64,000 bases of DNA from an uncultured Roseobacter sp. (GCF_947488185.1 NZ_CANKYM010000002.1:372001-436000), one strand, 5' to 3'; positions 25,082 to 34,019 are shown, numbered from the stretch's first letter. Numbers and translations: made by a program. The notes: generated by a model from the sequence alone, not told the origin.

Positions 25082-25807
25082 TCAGAACTGCCCGGAAATT
25101 TCCCACTTGGTGAGCAATTCGTTCAGGGATCCGTCTTCTTTCATCGTCGCGATGGCGGCGTTGAATTTCTCTTTCAACTCGCCGTCACTTTCCCGCAGAC
25201 CCAGGCCGATACCGCCACCCAGCAGCTCTTCCTGCTCTAGCATGATCAGATCTGCATCTGACTCTGCAATGGGTGTGAGGAAGGCCTTGTCCGCCAGAAC
25301 GGCGTCAGCTTCGCCATTCTTGACTGCGGCGATGGTTTCTTCAGGCGTTGCGAACTCAACCAGTGTCGCACCGCTTTCCGCGATGAATGCAGCCTGAATG
25401 GTATTGGTCTGCGCGGCCAGAACACCACCCTTCAGATCAGCATCTTCGGAAGTGGCGATGTAGGCCGACGGATCGGGCAGCGTGTAATTCTGTGTGAAAT
25501 CAATCACTTCATCCCGCTCATCGGTGATCGACATGCCCGCGATGATGACATCGTAGTTGCCGGAGACGAGGTTGGGGATGATGCTGTCCCATTCGTTGGT
25601 GACCCATTCGCAGGTCAGTTCTGCCCGTTTGCACAGCTCATCGCCAAGGTCACGCTCGAAGCCTGCAACCTCGCCAGCGTCATTGAGAAAGTTGTACGGA
25701 GGGTAGGCACCTTCCGTGCCCAGACGGATGGTTTTGCCATGGCCGTCGGCCATCACCATGCCAGCTGAGAGGGCCAGCACAGCAGTCGTGAGGATAAGGT
25801 TTTTCAT
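25082..25807 (-). CDS. Periplasmic polar amino acid-type solute-binding protein
   Basis: A 241-residue family 3 solute-binding protein. Signal peptide residues 1-20 (MKNLILTTAVLALSAGMVMA). The mature protein starts with the family strand IRLGTEGAYPPYNFLND and has GFERDLGDELCKRAEL, ISGMSITDERDEVIDF-like text at about 90 and the closing LNELLTKWEISGQF. Ligand could be a basic or polar amino acid, or a gamma-glutamyl or amine compound by context. The ATG at 25807 is preceded by AAGGGAGTAAC. The ATPase gene lies 28 bases upstream and a terminator downstream separates it from the permeases. Confidence 0.93.
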   Translation of the reverse strand: MKNLILTTAVLALSAGMVMADGHGKTIRLGTEGAYPPYNFLNDAGEVAGFERDLGDELCKRAELTCEWVTNEWDSIIPNLVSGNYDVIIAGMSITDERDEVIDFTQNYTLPDPSAYIATSEDADLKGGVLAAQTNTIQAAFIAESGATLVEFATPEETIAAVKNGEADAVLADKAFLTPIAESDADLIMLEQEELLGGGIGLGLRESDGELKEKFNAAIATMKEDGSLNELLTKWEISGQF

Positions 25808-25835
25808 CTTGTTACTCCCTTGTTTTTTATTTGGG

Positions 25836-26612
25836 TTACGCTGCGTGGGTTGCCGATAGGAACCCGCGCAATCGTTCGGATTTGGGCGCACCAAAGAGTG
25901 TCTCTGGTGGCCCTTGTTCTTCGATCAGCCCCTGATGCAGGAAGACCACGTGGTCCGATACATCAGCAGCCAGTTTCATATCATGTGTGACGATGATCAT
26001 GGTGCGGCCTTCGGCGGCCAGATCCTTGATCACCCGGACCACCTCCTGCTCCAGCTCCGGATCAAGCGCAGAGGTGGGTTCGTCAAAGAGCAGCGCCTCG
26101 GGCTCCATGCAGAGCCCGCGCGCAATGGCCGCGCGCTGCTGCTGCCCGCCGGACAGCTGTGCGGGGTAGACGTCGCATTTGTCGCCAATGCCAACCTTGG
26201 CAAGATAACCACGCGCGGCCTCTTCCACCTCGTCCCGGTCCCGCCGCAGGACGGTCAGCGGCGCTTCCATCACATTCTGCAGGATCGACATATGCGCCCA
26301 GAGATTGAACTGCTGGAACACCATCGACAGGTTCGTGCGTATCCGCAGCACCTGGGCCGCATCTGCCGGGCGGCGTCCGTGGCCCGATCCTTTCCAGGTG
26401 ACCGGTTCGCCTTTGAACCTGATCTCACCCTCCTGGCTGTCCTCCAGAAGGTTGCAGCAACGCAGCAAGGTGGACTTGCCGGACCCAGACGATCCGATCA
26501 GAGAGATCACGTGGCCCTTCTGCGCCGTGATGCTAACACCCTTGAGCACTTCCAGCGCACCATAAGCCTTGTGCAGATTGGTGATTTCGATAACCGGTTG
26601 CGCAGCAGTCAA
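25836..26612 (-). CDS. ABC transporter ATP-binding protein (HisP/GlnQ type)
   Basis: A 258-residue ATPase of the polar amino acid transporter family. Walker A GSSGSGKST at 40-48, the family Q-loop MVFQQFNLW, signature LSGGQQQR, Walker B LLFDEPTSALD and the switch His in VTHDM. I place the start at TTG 26612, with GAGG about ten bases upstream, giving the usual length; no ATG exists closer than 26714, whose extra 34 residues look non-coding. First gene of ATPase, binding protein, permease, permease. Promoter is in the 126 bases before it. Confidence 0.93.
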   Translation of the reverse strand: MTAAQPVIEITNLHKAYGALEVLKGVSITAQKGHVISLIGSSGSGKSTLLRCCNLLEDSQEGEIRFKGEPVTWKGSGHGRRPADAAQVLRIRTNLSMVFQQFNLWAHMSILQNVMEAPLTVLRRDRDEVEEAARGYLAKVGIGDKCDVYPAQLSGGQQQRAAIARGLCMEPEALLFDEPTSALDPELEQEVVRVIKDLAAEGRTMIIVTHDMKLAADVSDHVVFLHQGLIEEQGPPETLFGAPKSERLRGFLSATHAA

Positions 26613-26738
26613 CGTGAAGCCTCGTGATGATTCAAGGCGGTATAAGGGGTTAAAATCTCGACTTTTGCAACGTGGAAAGCGGTAAACAATGGTTTCCGCT
26701 AGGTCAGAATGCACATTTTTGGGCTGGACACCCTGCTT

Positions 26739-27479
26739 TCACGCTGGGGGCAGCGGTTCGGCCAGGTAGTCTGTTGCCGGAATGGCAACAATTCCCTTTA
26801 GCAAAAGCCGGGCGCGATCATGGGTGCTGAGTGCTGAGATGGCTGATTGCACGCAGGTGAAAAGCGTGTCTGGATCGCGTTCCCGCGCCGTGATCAGCGG
26901 CAGCCCCGGTGTCGGTCGCGTGGTGAGCAACACCCGCAGCCGCGGAGCAAGGGAAGTTTCGCGTTTAATCAAAGCCCAGGTGACAGCGTCGAGGGACGCA
27001 AGATCGGCCTGGCCCTCGGCCACGGCCTCGGCGGAGAGGGCATGGCCGCCGGTATCGAGCGCATTGCCGCTGAAACTGAACCCAAGATCGTTTTCCGCAA
27101 GATGCCCCTCAACTGCGGCCCAGCCGGATTGCGACCGCACGTCATTGCGCGCCAGTCGCGCGCCTTCAAATTCGGCGAGATCATTGCGCGGGTCCTCTTT
27201 GCGCACCACAATGACGGAGTTGTAGTACCCCGGCGGGCAGCCGCACACGCCATAGTCCGGCGTGCCGACCAGCTGGACGCGCCCGTGCAGCTCGCTGCGA
27301 TAGGGCAGGCCGCAGGTCTGTGACAACACAAGATCAGGGTCTTGCCATGTCTTATGCGGGTCGGTGGTACGGTCGAGCGTCAACGGGCCGGCGCCATAGC
27401 GGGCGCGGATGTCGGTCCAGAGCCTGTCATTGGCCGCCCGCGTGCTGGCTACATCATACATGGGCAGGCTGGCGGTCAT
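26739..27479 (-). CDS. PhnD-like phosphate/phosphonate binding-fold protein without signal peptide
   Basis: A 246-residue protein of the PhnD/SsuA2-like binding-protein fold: an initial MTASLPMYD strand, LVLSQTCGLPYRSELHGR, GYYNSVIVVRKED and the ARNDVRSQSGWAAV segment where phosphonate-type ligands bind. It has no signal peptide, which is odd for a periplasmic binding protein but known for some PhnD-like proteins acting in the cytoplasm. Its ATG overlaps the stop of the TerB-like gene by four bases (ATGA), so it is translated with it. No phosphonate transporter lies nearby; the ligand and role are unknown. Confidence 0.75.
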   Translation of the reverse strand: MTASLPMYDVASTRAANDRLWTDIRARYGAGPLTLDRTTDPHKTWQDPDLVLSQTCGLPYRSELHGRVQLVGTPDYGVCGCPPGYYNSVIVVRKEDPRNDLAEFEGARLARNDVRSQSGWAAVEGHLAENDLGFSFSGNALDTGGHALSAEAVAEGQADLASLDAVTWALIKRETSLAPRLRVLLTTRPTPGLPLITARERDPDTLFTCVQSAISALSTHDRARLLLKGIVAIPATDYLAEPLPPA

Positions 27480-27916
27480 GCGCCGCCGTCAACCGCCTGA
27501 CGTGCCAGGGCGGAATCGCGATCACTGATCCCGAGGAAATTGGTGACCATGCGCACAAGCGCGTCTTCTTCCTGCGCGCGGGACCCATCGGCCAACACCA
27601 CCTGCCAGAGCGCCTGCACCACGGCGCGCCGTTCCTCGTAGGGCACCGCGTCCTTGATGGCACGGGTGAAGCGCACGGTATCGGGGGCTTCGGCTTCAAG
27701 CGCTTCCGCCTCGGAGCGCAGGGCAGAGGTGGCCCCGGGGCCAAGCCCGTAGCGCTGTGCAATGATCTGGTCGATCCGGTCTTTTTCACCTGCACTGTAA
27801 TCATTGTCGGACCGTGCAACACGGACCAACAGGGCGGTCAGGGCCAGCCGCGCATCCTCATCGGGGAGCGCGTCGTCGCCGGGCTGCGTCAAGCGCTTTA
27901 AGAGTTCTCCAAACAT
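27476..27916 (-). CDS. TerB-like helical protein 1
   Basis: A 146-residue all-helical protein of the TerB (tellurite resistance B-like) superfamily. The family pattern is seen at residues 24-60: ALTALLVRVARSDNDYSAGEKDRIDQII, with the acidic D-x-x-Y...E metal-binding-like segment, repeated in the second half as VLADGSRAQEEDALVRMV. TerB folds bind divalent metal ions and are found in stress and signalling modules. There is no signal peptide. It follows a second TerB-like gene by 37 bases and overlaps the PhnD-like gene by four. Function in this setting is unknown. Confidence 0.85.
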   Translation of the reverse strand: MFGELLKRLTQPGDDALPDEDARLALTALLVRVARSDNDYSAGEKDRIDQIIAQRYGLGPGATSALRSEAEALEAEAPDTVRFTRAIKDAVPYEERRAVVQALWQVVLADGSRAQEEDALVRMVTNFLGISDRDSALARQAVDGGA

Positions 27917-27953
27917 AAGCGCGATATAGTCAGGTTTCGCCCAACTGCCAATA

Positions 27954-28391
27954 TCACTTTGGCGTCAGGGCATTTTGGCGGGCCGCGGCGATATCCTCGT
28001 CGGTCAGACCAAGAGCCGTTTCGATGGCCATCAGTTGAACCTCTTCATCCAAATCGCGCTCCCCATCCGCCAGTGCGACGGACCACATCGCATCAGCCAG
28101 CGCCTTGCGGTCGTCATAGGCCACCTCGTCTCGCAGTATCTGGGCAAACTCGGGTGTGCCGGGCGCATGTCGCTCAAGGGCCTCGCAGGTGGCCCGCAGC
28201 TTGGCCGCCTCCAGCGGTTTGAGATCGAAGGTGGCGGACAGGATCTTGTCAATCTGCCCGACTTCCGAGGCCTGATAGTTATGATCCGCCATTGCAACGC
28301 GTACCAGCAGGGCCCCCAAGGCAAGTTGTGCATTGGGCTGCGGCAGCGGTTTCGGGTCGGGTTTTCTGCGGGGGAAGAGGCGTTCAAACAT
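27954..28391 (-). CDS. TerB-like helical protein 2
   Basis: A 145-residue TerB-like protein closely paralogous to the next gene: ALGALLVRVAMADHNYQASEVGQIDKIL in the first half and VALADGERDLDEEVQLMAIETALG in the second. The N-terminus (MFERLFPRRKPDPKPLPQ) is basic and Pro-rich. Acidic residues at equivalent positions suggest a conserved metal or partner site. It starts six bases after the upstream secreted-protein gene, so the four genes 29054 to 26739 look like one operon. Tandem TerB duplication is uncommon in Rhodobacterales genomes as far as I know. Confidence 0.85.
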   Translation of the reverse strand: MFERLFPRRKPDPKPLPQPNAQLALGALLVRVAMADHNYQASEVGQIDKILSATFDLKPLEAAKLRATCEALERHAPGTPEFAQILRDEVAYDDRKALADAMWSVALADGERDLDEEVQLMAIETALGLTDEDIAAARQNALTPK

Positions 28392-28397
28392 ATGGGG

Positions 28398-29054
28398 TCA
28401 GCTGAGTTCCGGGTTCTTTCCAAAGCGGATGTTGTCCAATGCCAGACCCTGCGGATCGGTGTTGGTGATGACGACGCCTGCGATATCGGCGTCGCCGGTG
28501 GCGCGTATGAAGCCAAAGGCGTTCTCGCCAACGGGCGGCAGGTCCATGCGCATGATTTCCTGTCCGCTGCGGTGATAGAAGACGGCACTGGCCGATCCGG
28601 CCTCGCCCCCACGCAGCTGAAACGACAGGGCGGATTGATCATCGTCGAAGAGAAAGGCGATGGCACCTTCGCCCTGCGCGTGCCGTTTTGGGTAACCGGC
28701 CACGCCGTAGCCGTTGAGCACGTTGTTACCTTGCAGGAACACGACGGAGAGGTTTTGCCCTGCTTCGCCAGCGACCACCGTCAGCGGCGGCAGGACGATG
28801 CCGGTAAACTGGTCATGATCCCCCTCGGGTGCCAGGATCTGCCCTGCGAACCGCTCTCCGAAGGTCGCTCCCTCCAAAACGAGGAGGTCCTTTACCAGAT
28901 GGCCGGGGCCACGGCTGGACTGGGTGTCTTCAAAGGTGATGATGCGGGTCAGTGCAAGAGCGTCCGGATCAACCAGACAGACAGGCGTTTCACAGGCCGC
29001 CGCCATATGGCCAAAGGTCAGGAACGTCAGCGTTAGGCTCAAGCGCATAAGCAT
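28398..29054 (-). CDS. Secreted beta-rich protein of unknown function
   Basis: A 218-residue protein with a signal peptide (residues 3-19, cleavage near AAA-C). Two cysteines follow (Cys21 and Cys26). The rest is beta-strand rich, with RIITFED near residue 37 and a closing GVVITNTDPQGLALDNIRFG, the type of edge strands seen in jelly-roll domains of PEP-CTERM proteins, but there is no sorting tail here. It is the first gene of the run leading into the TerB-like and PhnD-like genes. No known family is assigned; export is the firm part. Confidence 0.7.
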   Translation of the reverse strand: MLMRLSLTLTFLTFGHMAAACETPVCLVDPDALALTRIITFEDTQSSRGPGHLVKDLLVLEGATFGERFAGQILAPEGDHDQFTGIVLPPLTVVAGEAGQNLSVVFLQGNNVLNGYGVAGYPKRHAQGEGAIAFLFDDDQSALSFQLRGGEAGSASAVFYHRSGQEIMRMDLPPVGENAFGFIRATGDADIAGVVITNTDPQGLALDNIRFGKNPELS

Positions 29055-29091
29055 ATCTTGGCACGCAATCGCGGGCCTGCCTAGAGGGCAA

Positions 29092-29880
29092 TCATCTATC
29101 TACGGTAAGAGTTGCGAAGCGGTCCGAGACACGGGCGGCTTCAGTCTCAAGCCCGTAGGGCGGGTTGATTACGAACATGCCCGAACCGATCATGCCATGA
29201 CCTTTGCGGGCAGGTGGAAATCGAACCTCGTGCCGGAACGCCCCCGGGTGTGCTTTCTCTAGCGTGGTGAGCATTGGCAAATGGCTTTGGGCGGTCAGTA
29301 TCGGATACCAGAGGCAAATGATTCCGACATTCCATGCTCGCGCGAAACCGGCGATATGCCGTGGGATATCCTCATAGTCCCTTTTGATTTCGTAGCTGGG
29401 GTCGATCAGCATAAAACCGCGCCGAGGGGTCGGGGGGATCAGCGAATGGGCCAGTTCAAAACCGTCCTGCTGGTAGCATTTTGCCGGGAAGCTGGAGAGC
29501 GCGAAGTCGAGGGCGGCGTGTTCACCTGGGTGCAGCTCAGCCAGATGCATCCTGTCATCAGGTCGCAGCAGATGCGCGGCAATCAATGGCGAACCTGCAT
29601 AGCTATGCGGACCGTGGGTGGCGCGCGCCGCCGTCAGCACTTCGGTCAGCGGATGTGTATCGTCAAACCAGGACGCCACCTTGCCAATGCCCGCCGCCGC
29701 CTCGCCAGTCTTGATCGCTGCCGCATCCTGCAGATCATAAAGCGCCCGACCCGCATGGGTTTCGATGTAGGTGAGCGGTTTGGCCTTCGCCGTCAGATAG
29801 TTCAATATCCACGCCAGCAAGCCATGCTTGTGAACATCTGCGAGATTGCCTGCGTGATAAATATGTTGATAGCTCAGCAT
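29092..29880 (-). CDS. rlmJ: 23S rRNA (adenine-2030-N6)-methyltransferase RlmJ
   Basis: A 262-residue SAM-dependent methyltransferase that modifies A2030 of 23S rRNA. It starts with the family sequence MLSYQHIYHAGNLADVHKH, then has YIETHAGRALYDL for SAM binding, AELHPGEHAAL, and the catalytic DPSYEIKRDY (D-P-P-Y variant with Ser). The end ITGSGMFVINPPYGL-like GSGMFVINPPYGL is also typical. I chose ATG 29880; the longer frame to 30093 adds 71 residues unlike the family. Monocistronic, with a 326-base gap upstream. Confidence 0.95.
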   Translation of the reverse strand: MLSYQHIYHAGNLADVHKHGLLAWILNYLTAKAKPLTYIETHAGRALYDLQDAAAIKTGEAAAGIGKVASWFDDTHPLTEVLTAARATHGPHSYAGSPLIAAHLLRPDDRMHLAELHPGEHAALDFALSSFPAKCYQQDGFELAHSLIPPTPRRGFMLIDPSYEIKRDYEDIPRHIAGFARAWNVGIICLWYPILTAQSHLPMLTTLEKAHPGAFRHEVRFPPARKGHGMIGSGMFVINPPYGLETEAARVSDRFATLTVDR

Positions 29881-30206
29881 GAAGGCCGGTGTAACGTATG
29901 ACCCGGCGCGCGCAACGCCAATCACATGGGAAAGAGGATTCCGTCCCTTTGGTCTAGTACGGCCTGAGTCGATTGACGAAAGGCGCTGCAGACTTATTGT
30001 TCGCGTTTCAAGAATAATCTCAGGTAGAAATTTAAACTGTTGCGCAACTTTACGCGCATATCCGTCTATTTGGTCGGAAACGCGCCTATCCATTCAGAAT
30101 GCCTAGGCGATCCGCACCACGCTCGTTAACCATAATTAACGAGCGGTCGGCGTTTTGCCTGACGCGCCATTCTGACTTTCGACTGGTAAATGTGAGTATT
30201 ATTCCT
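29881..30206. other. Intergenic region between rlmJ and the VPLPA-CTERM gene
   Basis: A 326-base stretch without a supported gene between two divergent genes. It must hold both promoters. Its main structure is the inverted repeat at 30120-30145, annotated separately. Short reading frames across it have no ribosome sites or family resemblance. Confidence 0.6.
30120..30145. promoter_or_regulatory. 10-bp inverted repeat with a CtrA-like half site
   Basis: CGCTCGTTAA (30120-30129) and TTAACGAGCG (30136-30145) are perfect inverted repeats around CCATAA. The repeat contains TTAACCAT, the half-site form of CtrA boxes in Caulobacter, and two TTAA boxes spaced by six (consensus seven). It lies 61 bases before the VPLPA-CTERM gene. 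Confidence 0.5.
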
Positions 30207-30878
30207 ATGCGCCTTCCCTTGATTGCTGCTCTTTGCGTCTTCTCGACATCTGCGCAGGCCGCATCGATGTTTGAGTACGACCTGACATTGCGGTTTGAGT
30301 CCTACGGTTTTTCTGACGCCACGGTTCTCCACAACGACACCGGTGATGTGCTTCTTGATAAGCCCTTCATGTCGGATGATGAAAATATCTGGGGTTTCGA
30401 CAACGGATTGAGGGGGCTCGAGGTCGGCAGTCTGATCAATTTTTCAGCCAAAGGAACATCGGGGCCGGATGGTGACGCAACACAGGCAACGAGCGAATCT
30501 TGTTCTGTTGGCGGTTTCGATTGTAACAGCGCGAGCGCTGAGGGCGAATTTTTCGGCACGTTTTCTGAAGCGGCCTTTACCATCATGCTGGGGCTGACGC
30601 AGTCGATTTCAGGTGGGACCAATGTCGGCGATACCGTGCAACTGACGTTCGCAAAGGACGAATTCGGCTCTCTTCAGGAAAAGGACGACGTGGCGTTGTT
30701 CTACTTCGATGCGATCAACTATTTCACAGTCGTAGAGCCATCTTCCGTACGGGCAGCGTCCGGTACTAACAACGAGATCACACCCGTTCCGCTCCCGGCC
30801 AATGGGTGGCTGCTTCTGGTGGGGCTTGCCGGTTTAGGCTTTGCCGCTGTCAGGCGACGCGTTTTGGGTGCGGCCTGA
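30207..30878 (+). CDS. VPLPA-CTERM exosortase-target surface protein
   Basis: A 223-residue exported protein. Signal peptide residues 1-19 (AQA-A cleavage region). The mature part is beta-rich with Gly/Ser/Asp content and one disulfide-capable Cys pair near residues 97-104. The C-terminus is a tripartite sorting tail: VPLPA at about 194-198, a hydrophobic helix and a closing RRR. VPLPA-CTERM proteins are sorted by a dedicated exosortase, which is not in this window. Surface or exopolysaccharide association is inferred. ATG 30207 gives the signal peptide; the open frame to 30099 does not look coding. Confidence 0.85.
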   Translation: MRLPLIAALCVFSTSAQAASMFEYDLTLRFESYGFSDATVLHNDTGDVLLDKPFMSDDENIWGFDNGLRGLEVGSLINFSAKGTSGPDGDATQATSESCSVGGFDCNSASAEGEFFGTFSEAAFTIMLGLTQSISGGTNVGDTVQLTFAKDEFGSLQEKDDVALFYFDAINYFTVVEPSSVRAASGTNNEITPVPLPANGWLLLVGLAGLGFAAVRRRVLGAA

Positions 30879-30884
30879 CCGATT

Positions 30885-32531
30885 TCAGACGAGGCGGCTG
30901 ATATCCTTGGCCGCCCGCACAAAATCCTTAAATAATGGGTGCGGATCGAAAGGTTTCGACTTCAGCTCGGGATGGAACTGCACGCCGATGAACCACGGGT
31001 GGTCCGGCCATTCCACGATTTCGGGCAGCTTGCCATCGGGGGACATGCCTGAGAAACACAGGCCCGCCTTTTCCAGCTTGTCCCGATACTTGATGTCCAC
31101 CTCGTAGCGGTGGCGATGCCTTTCGTCGATGGTGGTGGTGCCGTAAACCTCGGCCACCTTTGACCCATCGGTCAGCACCGCGTCATAGGCGCCCAGTCGC
31201 ATGGTGCCGCCCTTATCATCCTCGACCTTGCGGCTGACCTTGGCGTTGCCCTGCACCCATTCCTTTAGGTGGTAAACTACCGGTTCAAAACGCTTCTTCC
31301 CGGATTCGTGGTCGAATTCCTCTGAGCCCGCCGTCTTGATGTCGGCCACGTTGCGCGCCGCCTCGATCACCGCCATCTGCATGCCAAGGCAAATGCCCAG
31401 GTAAGGTACTTTGCGGGTGCGGGCGAATTCCGCCGCCTTGATCTTGCCCTCGGTGCCGCGCTCGCCAAAGCCGCCGGGCACGAGGATCGCGTGGAACCCT
31501 TCGAGATGCGGTGCGACGTCATCGGCCTGGTCGAAGACTTCCGCGTCCACCCACTCCACCTTGACCTTCACGCGATTGGCCATGCCGCCGTGGCTCAGCG
31601 CTTCGGCAATGGATTTGTAGGCATCTTCAAGCTGCGTGTACTTGCCGACGATGGCGACTTTAACCTCGCCTTCGGGGTTATGCACCCGGTCGGAGACATC
31701 CTGCCAGACGGTCAGATCGGGACGCGGAGCAGGCGAGATGTCGAAGGCATCCAGCACCGCCTGATCCAGCCCTTGTTCGTGGTAGGCCAGCGGTGCGTCA
31801 TAGATCGTTTTGAGATCATAGGCGGCCACCACGGCCTCCTTGCGCACGTTGCAGAAGAGCGCGATCTTCTCACGTTCCTTTTCCGGGATCGGATGTTCGG
31901 AGCGGCAGACCAGAATATCCGGGGCAATGCCGATGGATTGCAATTCTTTCACCGAGTGCTGGGTCGGCTTAGTCTTCAACTCACCCGAGGCCGCGAGATA
32001 GGGCAGTAGCGTCAGATGCATGAAGATGCACTGCCCGCGGGGTTTGTCATGGGCATATTGGCGGATCGCCTCGAAGAACGGGAGCCCTTCGATATCGCCC
32101 ACGGTGCCGCCGATCTCGCAGAGCATGAAATCAACCTCGTCATCGCCCACGTCCAGAAAGGCTTTGATCTCGTTTGTGACATGCGGCACCACCTGAATGG
32201 TCTTGCCGAGATAATCGCCGCGCCGTTCCTTTTCGAGCACGGTAGAATAGATACGCCCGGAGGAAACGGAATCGGTATTGCGCGCGGGCACGCCGGTGAA
32301 GCGCTCGTAGTGACCAAGGTCGAGGTCGGTTTCCGCGCCATCGTCGGTCACGAAAACCTCGCCGTGCTCAAAAGGCGACATCGTGCCGGGATCGACGTTC
32401 AGATAGGGATCGAGCTTGCGCAGCCGCACCGAAAAGCCGCGCGCCTGCAATAAGGCCCCCAGAGCCGCCGAGGAGAGCCCCTTGCCGAGGGAGGACACCA
32501 CACCACCGGTGATAAAGATATAACGTGCCAT
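30885..32531 (-). CDS. pyrG: CTP synthase
   Basis: A 548-residue CTP synthase, converting UTP to CTP with glutamine as nitrogen source. The N-terminal synthetase domain starts with the family sequence [15 protein letters not shown] and contains [16 protein letters not shown]. The C-terminal class I amidotransferase has the nucleophile Cys in GICLGMQ, and [10 protein letters not shown] with the His-Glu pair near residue 520. Length is normal. It converges with the VPLPA-CTERM gene (six-base gap) and lies 172 bases downstream of secG, the usual Rhodobacterales order. Confidence 0.98.
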   Translation of the reverse strand: MARYIFITGGVVSSLGKGLSSAALGALLQARGFSVRLRKLDPYLNVDPGTMSPFEHGEVFVTDDGAETDLDLGHYERFTGVPARNTDSVSSGRIYSTVLEKERRGDYLGKTIQVVPHVTNEIKAFLDVGDDEVDFMLCEIGGTVGDIEGLPFFEAIRQYAHDKPRGQCIFMHLTLLPYLAASGELKTKPTQHSVKELQSIGIAPDILVCRSEHPIPEKEREKIALFCNVRKEAVVAAYDLKTIYDAPLAYHEQGLDQAVLDAFDISPAPRPDLTVWQDVSDRVHNPEGEVKVAIVGKYTQLEDAYKSIAEALSHGGMANRVKVKVEWVDAEVFDQADDVAPHLEGFHAILVPGGFGERGTEGKIKAAEFARTRKVPYLGICLGMQMAVIEAARNVADIKTAGSEEFDHESGKKRFEPVVYHLKEWVQGNAKVSRKVEDDKGGTMRLGAYDAVLTDGSKVAEVYGTTTIDERHRHRYEVDIKYRDKLEKAGLCFSGMSPDGKLPEIVEWPDHPWFIGVQFHPELKSKPFDPHPLFKDFVRAAKDISRLV

Positions 32532-32703
32532 GGTCTGATATGCTCCCGTGCATCTTTACGGTCAAAAAAGCCGATCCAGGCGAGCTGCGAAAGTCGCAGG
32601 TCCACGGGACTTAAGGCTAACAGGATTCGGGCGCAGATGGCAAGACGTGCCGCAACATGATGTTGCAAAACATCTCGCATCCGCAAGGGGTTGTAGTTAG
32701 GCG

Positions 32704-33069
32704 TTAATCGGCAGTCGGAACCAGGGGCGCATTGTCGCCCGGCGTGGGGGGCAGCAGCAAATCACCTTCCGGCACCGCAGGGGAGGCGGGTTCGTTCAAA
32801 GCCGGTGGGGTCACGCCGAGGCGATCCACAACGGAGGAACCGGAAGCGTTTTCGGCGGCAAAAATCGTCAGCGTGATCGAGGTGCAGATGAAGGCAATCG
32901 CCAGCAACCAAGTCACTTTGCCAAGCGCCGTTGCGGCAGCCCGACCCGACATGGCACCGCCGCCACCGCCGCCCATGCCCAGCCCACCGCCTTCGGAGCG
33001 CTGCATGAGCACAACGGCAATCAGGCTAAGCGCCAGAATGAGGTGGACGATCAGAACGACGTTTTCCAT
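32704..33069 (-). CDS. secG: Protein translocase subunit SecG
   Basis: A 121-residue SecG, the small subunit of the SecYEG preprotein channel. Two transmembrane helices (about 3-20 and 53-72) enclose the family loop VLMQRSEGGGLGMGGGGGGAM, which is extended by a Gly run, and the second helix follows GRAAATALGKVTWLLA. The C-terminal tail is Pro-rich, as in alphaproteobacterial SecG. ATG 33069 gives the family start MENVVLIVHL; the open frame beyond it is non-coding. pyrG follows in the same direction. Confidence 0.95.
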   Translation of the reverse strand: MENVVLIVHLILALSLIAVVLMQRSEGGGLGMGGGGGGAMSGRAAATALGKVTWLLAIAFICTSITLTIFAAENASGSSVVDRLGVTPPALNEPASPAVPEGDLLLPPTPGDNAPLVPTAD

Positions 33070-33392
33070 GAATGTCTCAATGCGTTTCGGTTTTGCCTTC
33101 GGGGTATCTAGGCAAGTTTGGCCCCCCCCGCAAGGGAGGATTGCCGGGAGGACAGGTCCAGACCACAAGCCGAAACCGCCGCCTGATCAATCCGCCGGGC
33201 GACGGTCCGCTGAAGCTGTTCTCACATGCGCACCTTTTAAGAGGGTTATCCTGGAATTGAGGCGCTGCAGACTCACTTCGTAAAAAATACATAACACGTT
33301 TTGCGGGAAAAATCGCCGTGAAAATCCGGCCTGTGGATAAGTCCGGCGGGTAAGCGCTGGACAAGGCCGGAGGCTGGGGCCAAAGTCACGCC
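33070..33392. other. Intergenic region between divergent secG and nthA
   Basis: A 323-base stretch with no supported gene. It includes a run of eight C at about 33122, an AT-rich patch (33275-33300) that could hold the nitrile hydratase promoter, and one consensus DnaA box (TGTGGATAA at 33332-33340) taken as chance. Confidence 0.55.
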
Positions 33393-34019
33393 ATGCCTCA
33401 TGATGATCCCGACCACCCGCATAGCCTGTTGCCGCCGGATCCGGCGCTGCGCGTCAAGGCTTTGGAGACGATTTTGACCCAAAAGGGGTTGATTGATCCA
33501 GCCGCGCTCGACGTCATCATCGACACTTATGAAAACAAGATCGGTCCGCGTAATGGCGCCCATGTCGTGGCCCGCGCGTGGCGTGATCCTGCGTTCAAGG
33601 CCGCATTGCTGGAGGATGCGACGGCGGTTGTCTCCGAGCTGGGATACTATGGTCGTCAGGGCGAACATATGGTGGCGGTGGAGAACACAGCTAATGTGCA
33701 CAATATGGTCGTCTGTACCCTGTGCAGCTGTTACCCGTGGCCGCTTTTGGGCATTCCGCCGGGGTGGTATAAATCCGATGCTTATCGCGCGCGTGCCGTC
33801 CGCGAACCGCGCGCCGTACTGGCCGATTTCGGGGTGACGCTGCCAGAGGACACCGCCGTTCGGGTCTGGGATTCGACGGCAGAGGTACGGTATCTGGTGG
33901 TCCCCGAGCGTCCCGCAGACAGCGATGGCATGGACGAGGCGGCGCTGATGGATATGGTCACGCGCGACAGCATGATCGGCACCGGGCTTGCGTTGCCAGT
34001 TGAGCGGTCCGCACCATGA
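33393..34019 (+). CDS. nthA: Nitrile hydratase alpha subunit (cobalt type)
   Basis: A 208-residue nitrile hydratase alpha subunit, hydrating nitriles to amides in the cytoplasm. The metal claw is intact: Cys108-Thr-Leu-Cys111-Ser-Cys113 followed by Tyr-Pro-Trp, where Thr at the second position indicates cobalt (iron enzymes have Ser). Cys111 and Cys113 are the residues oxidised to sulfinic and sulfenic acid. Length matches the family. The stop overlaps the beta-subunit start by four bases, and the activator gene follows. No amidase is adjacent. Confidence 0.95.
   Translation: MPHDDPDHPHSLLPPDPALRVKALETILTQKGLIDPAALDVIIDTYENKIGPRNGAHVVARAWRDPAFKAALLEDATAVVSELGYYGRQGEHMVAVENTANVHNMVVCTLCSCYPWPLLGIPPGWYKSDAYRARAVREPRAVLADFGVTLPEDTAVRVWDSTAEVRYLVVPERPADSDGMDEAALMDMVTRDSMIGTGLALPVERSAP

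Noticed and set aside
27476..28391. TerB-like pair as a tellurite resistance (ter) operon
   Set aside because: No terC, terD or terZ-type genes are present, so resistance is not supported.
33120..33130. Run of C before secG as a phase-variation tract
   Set aside because: It is short, lies outside a coding frame and away from promoter elements I can identify.
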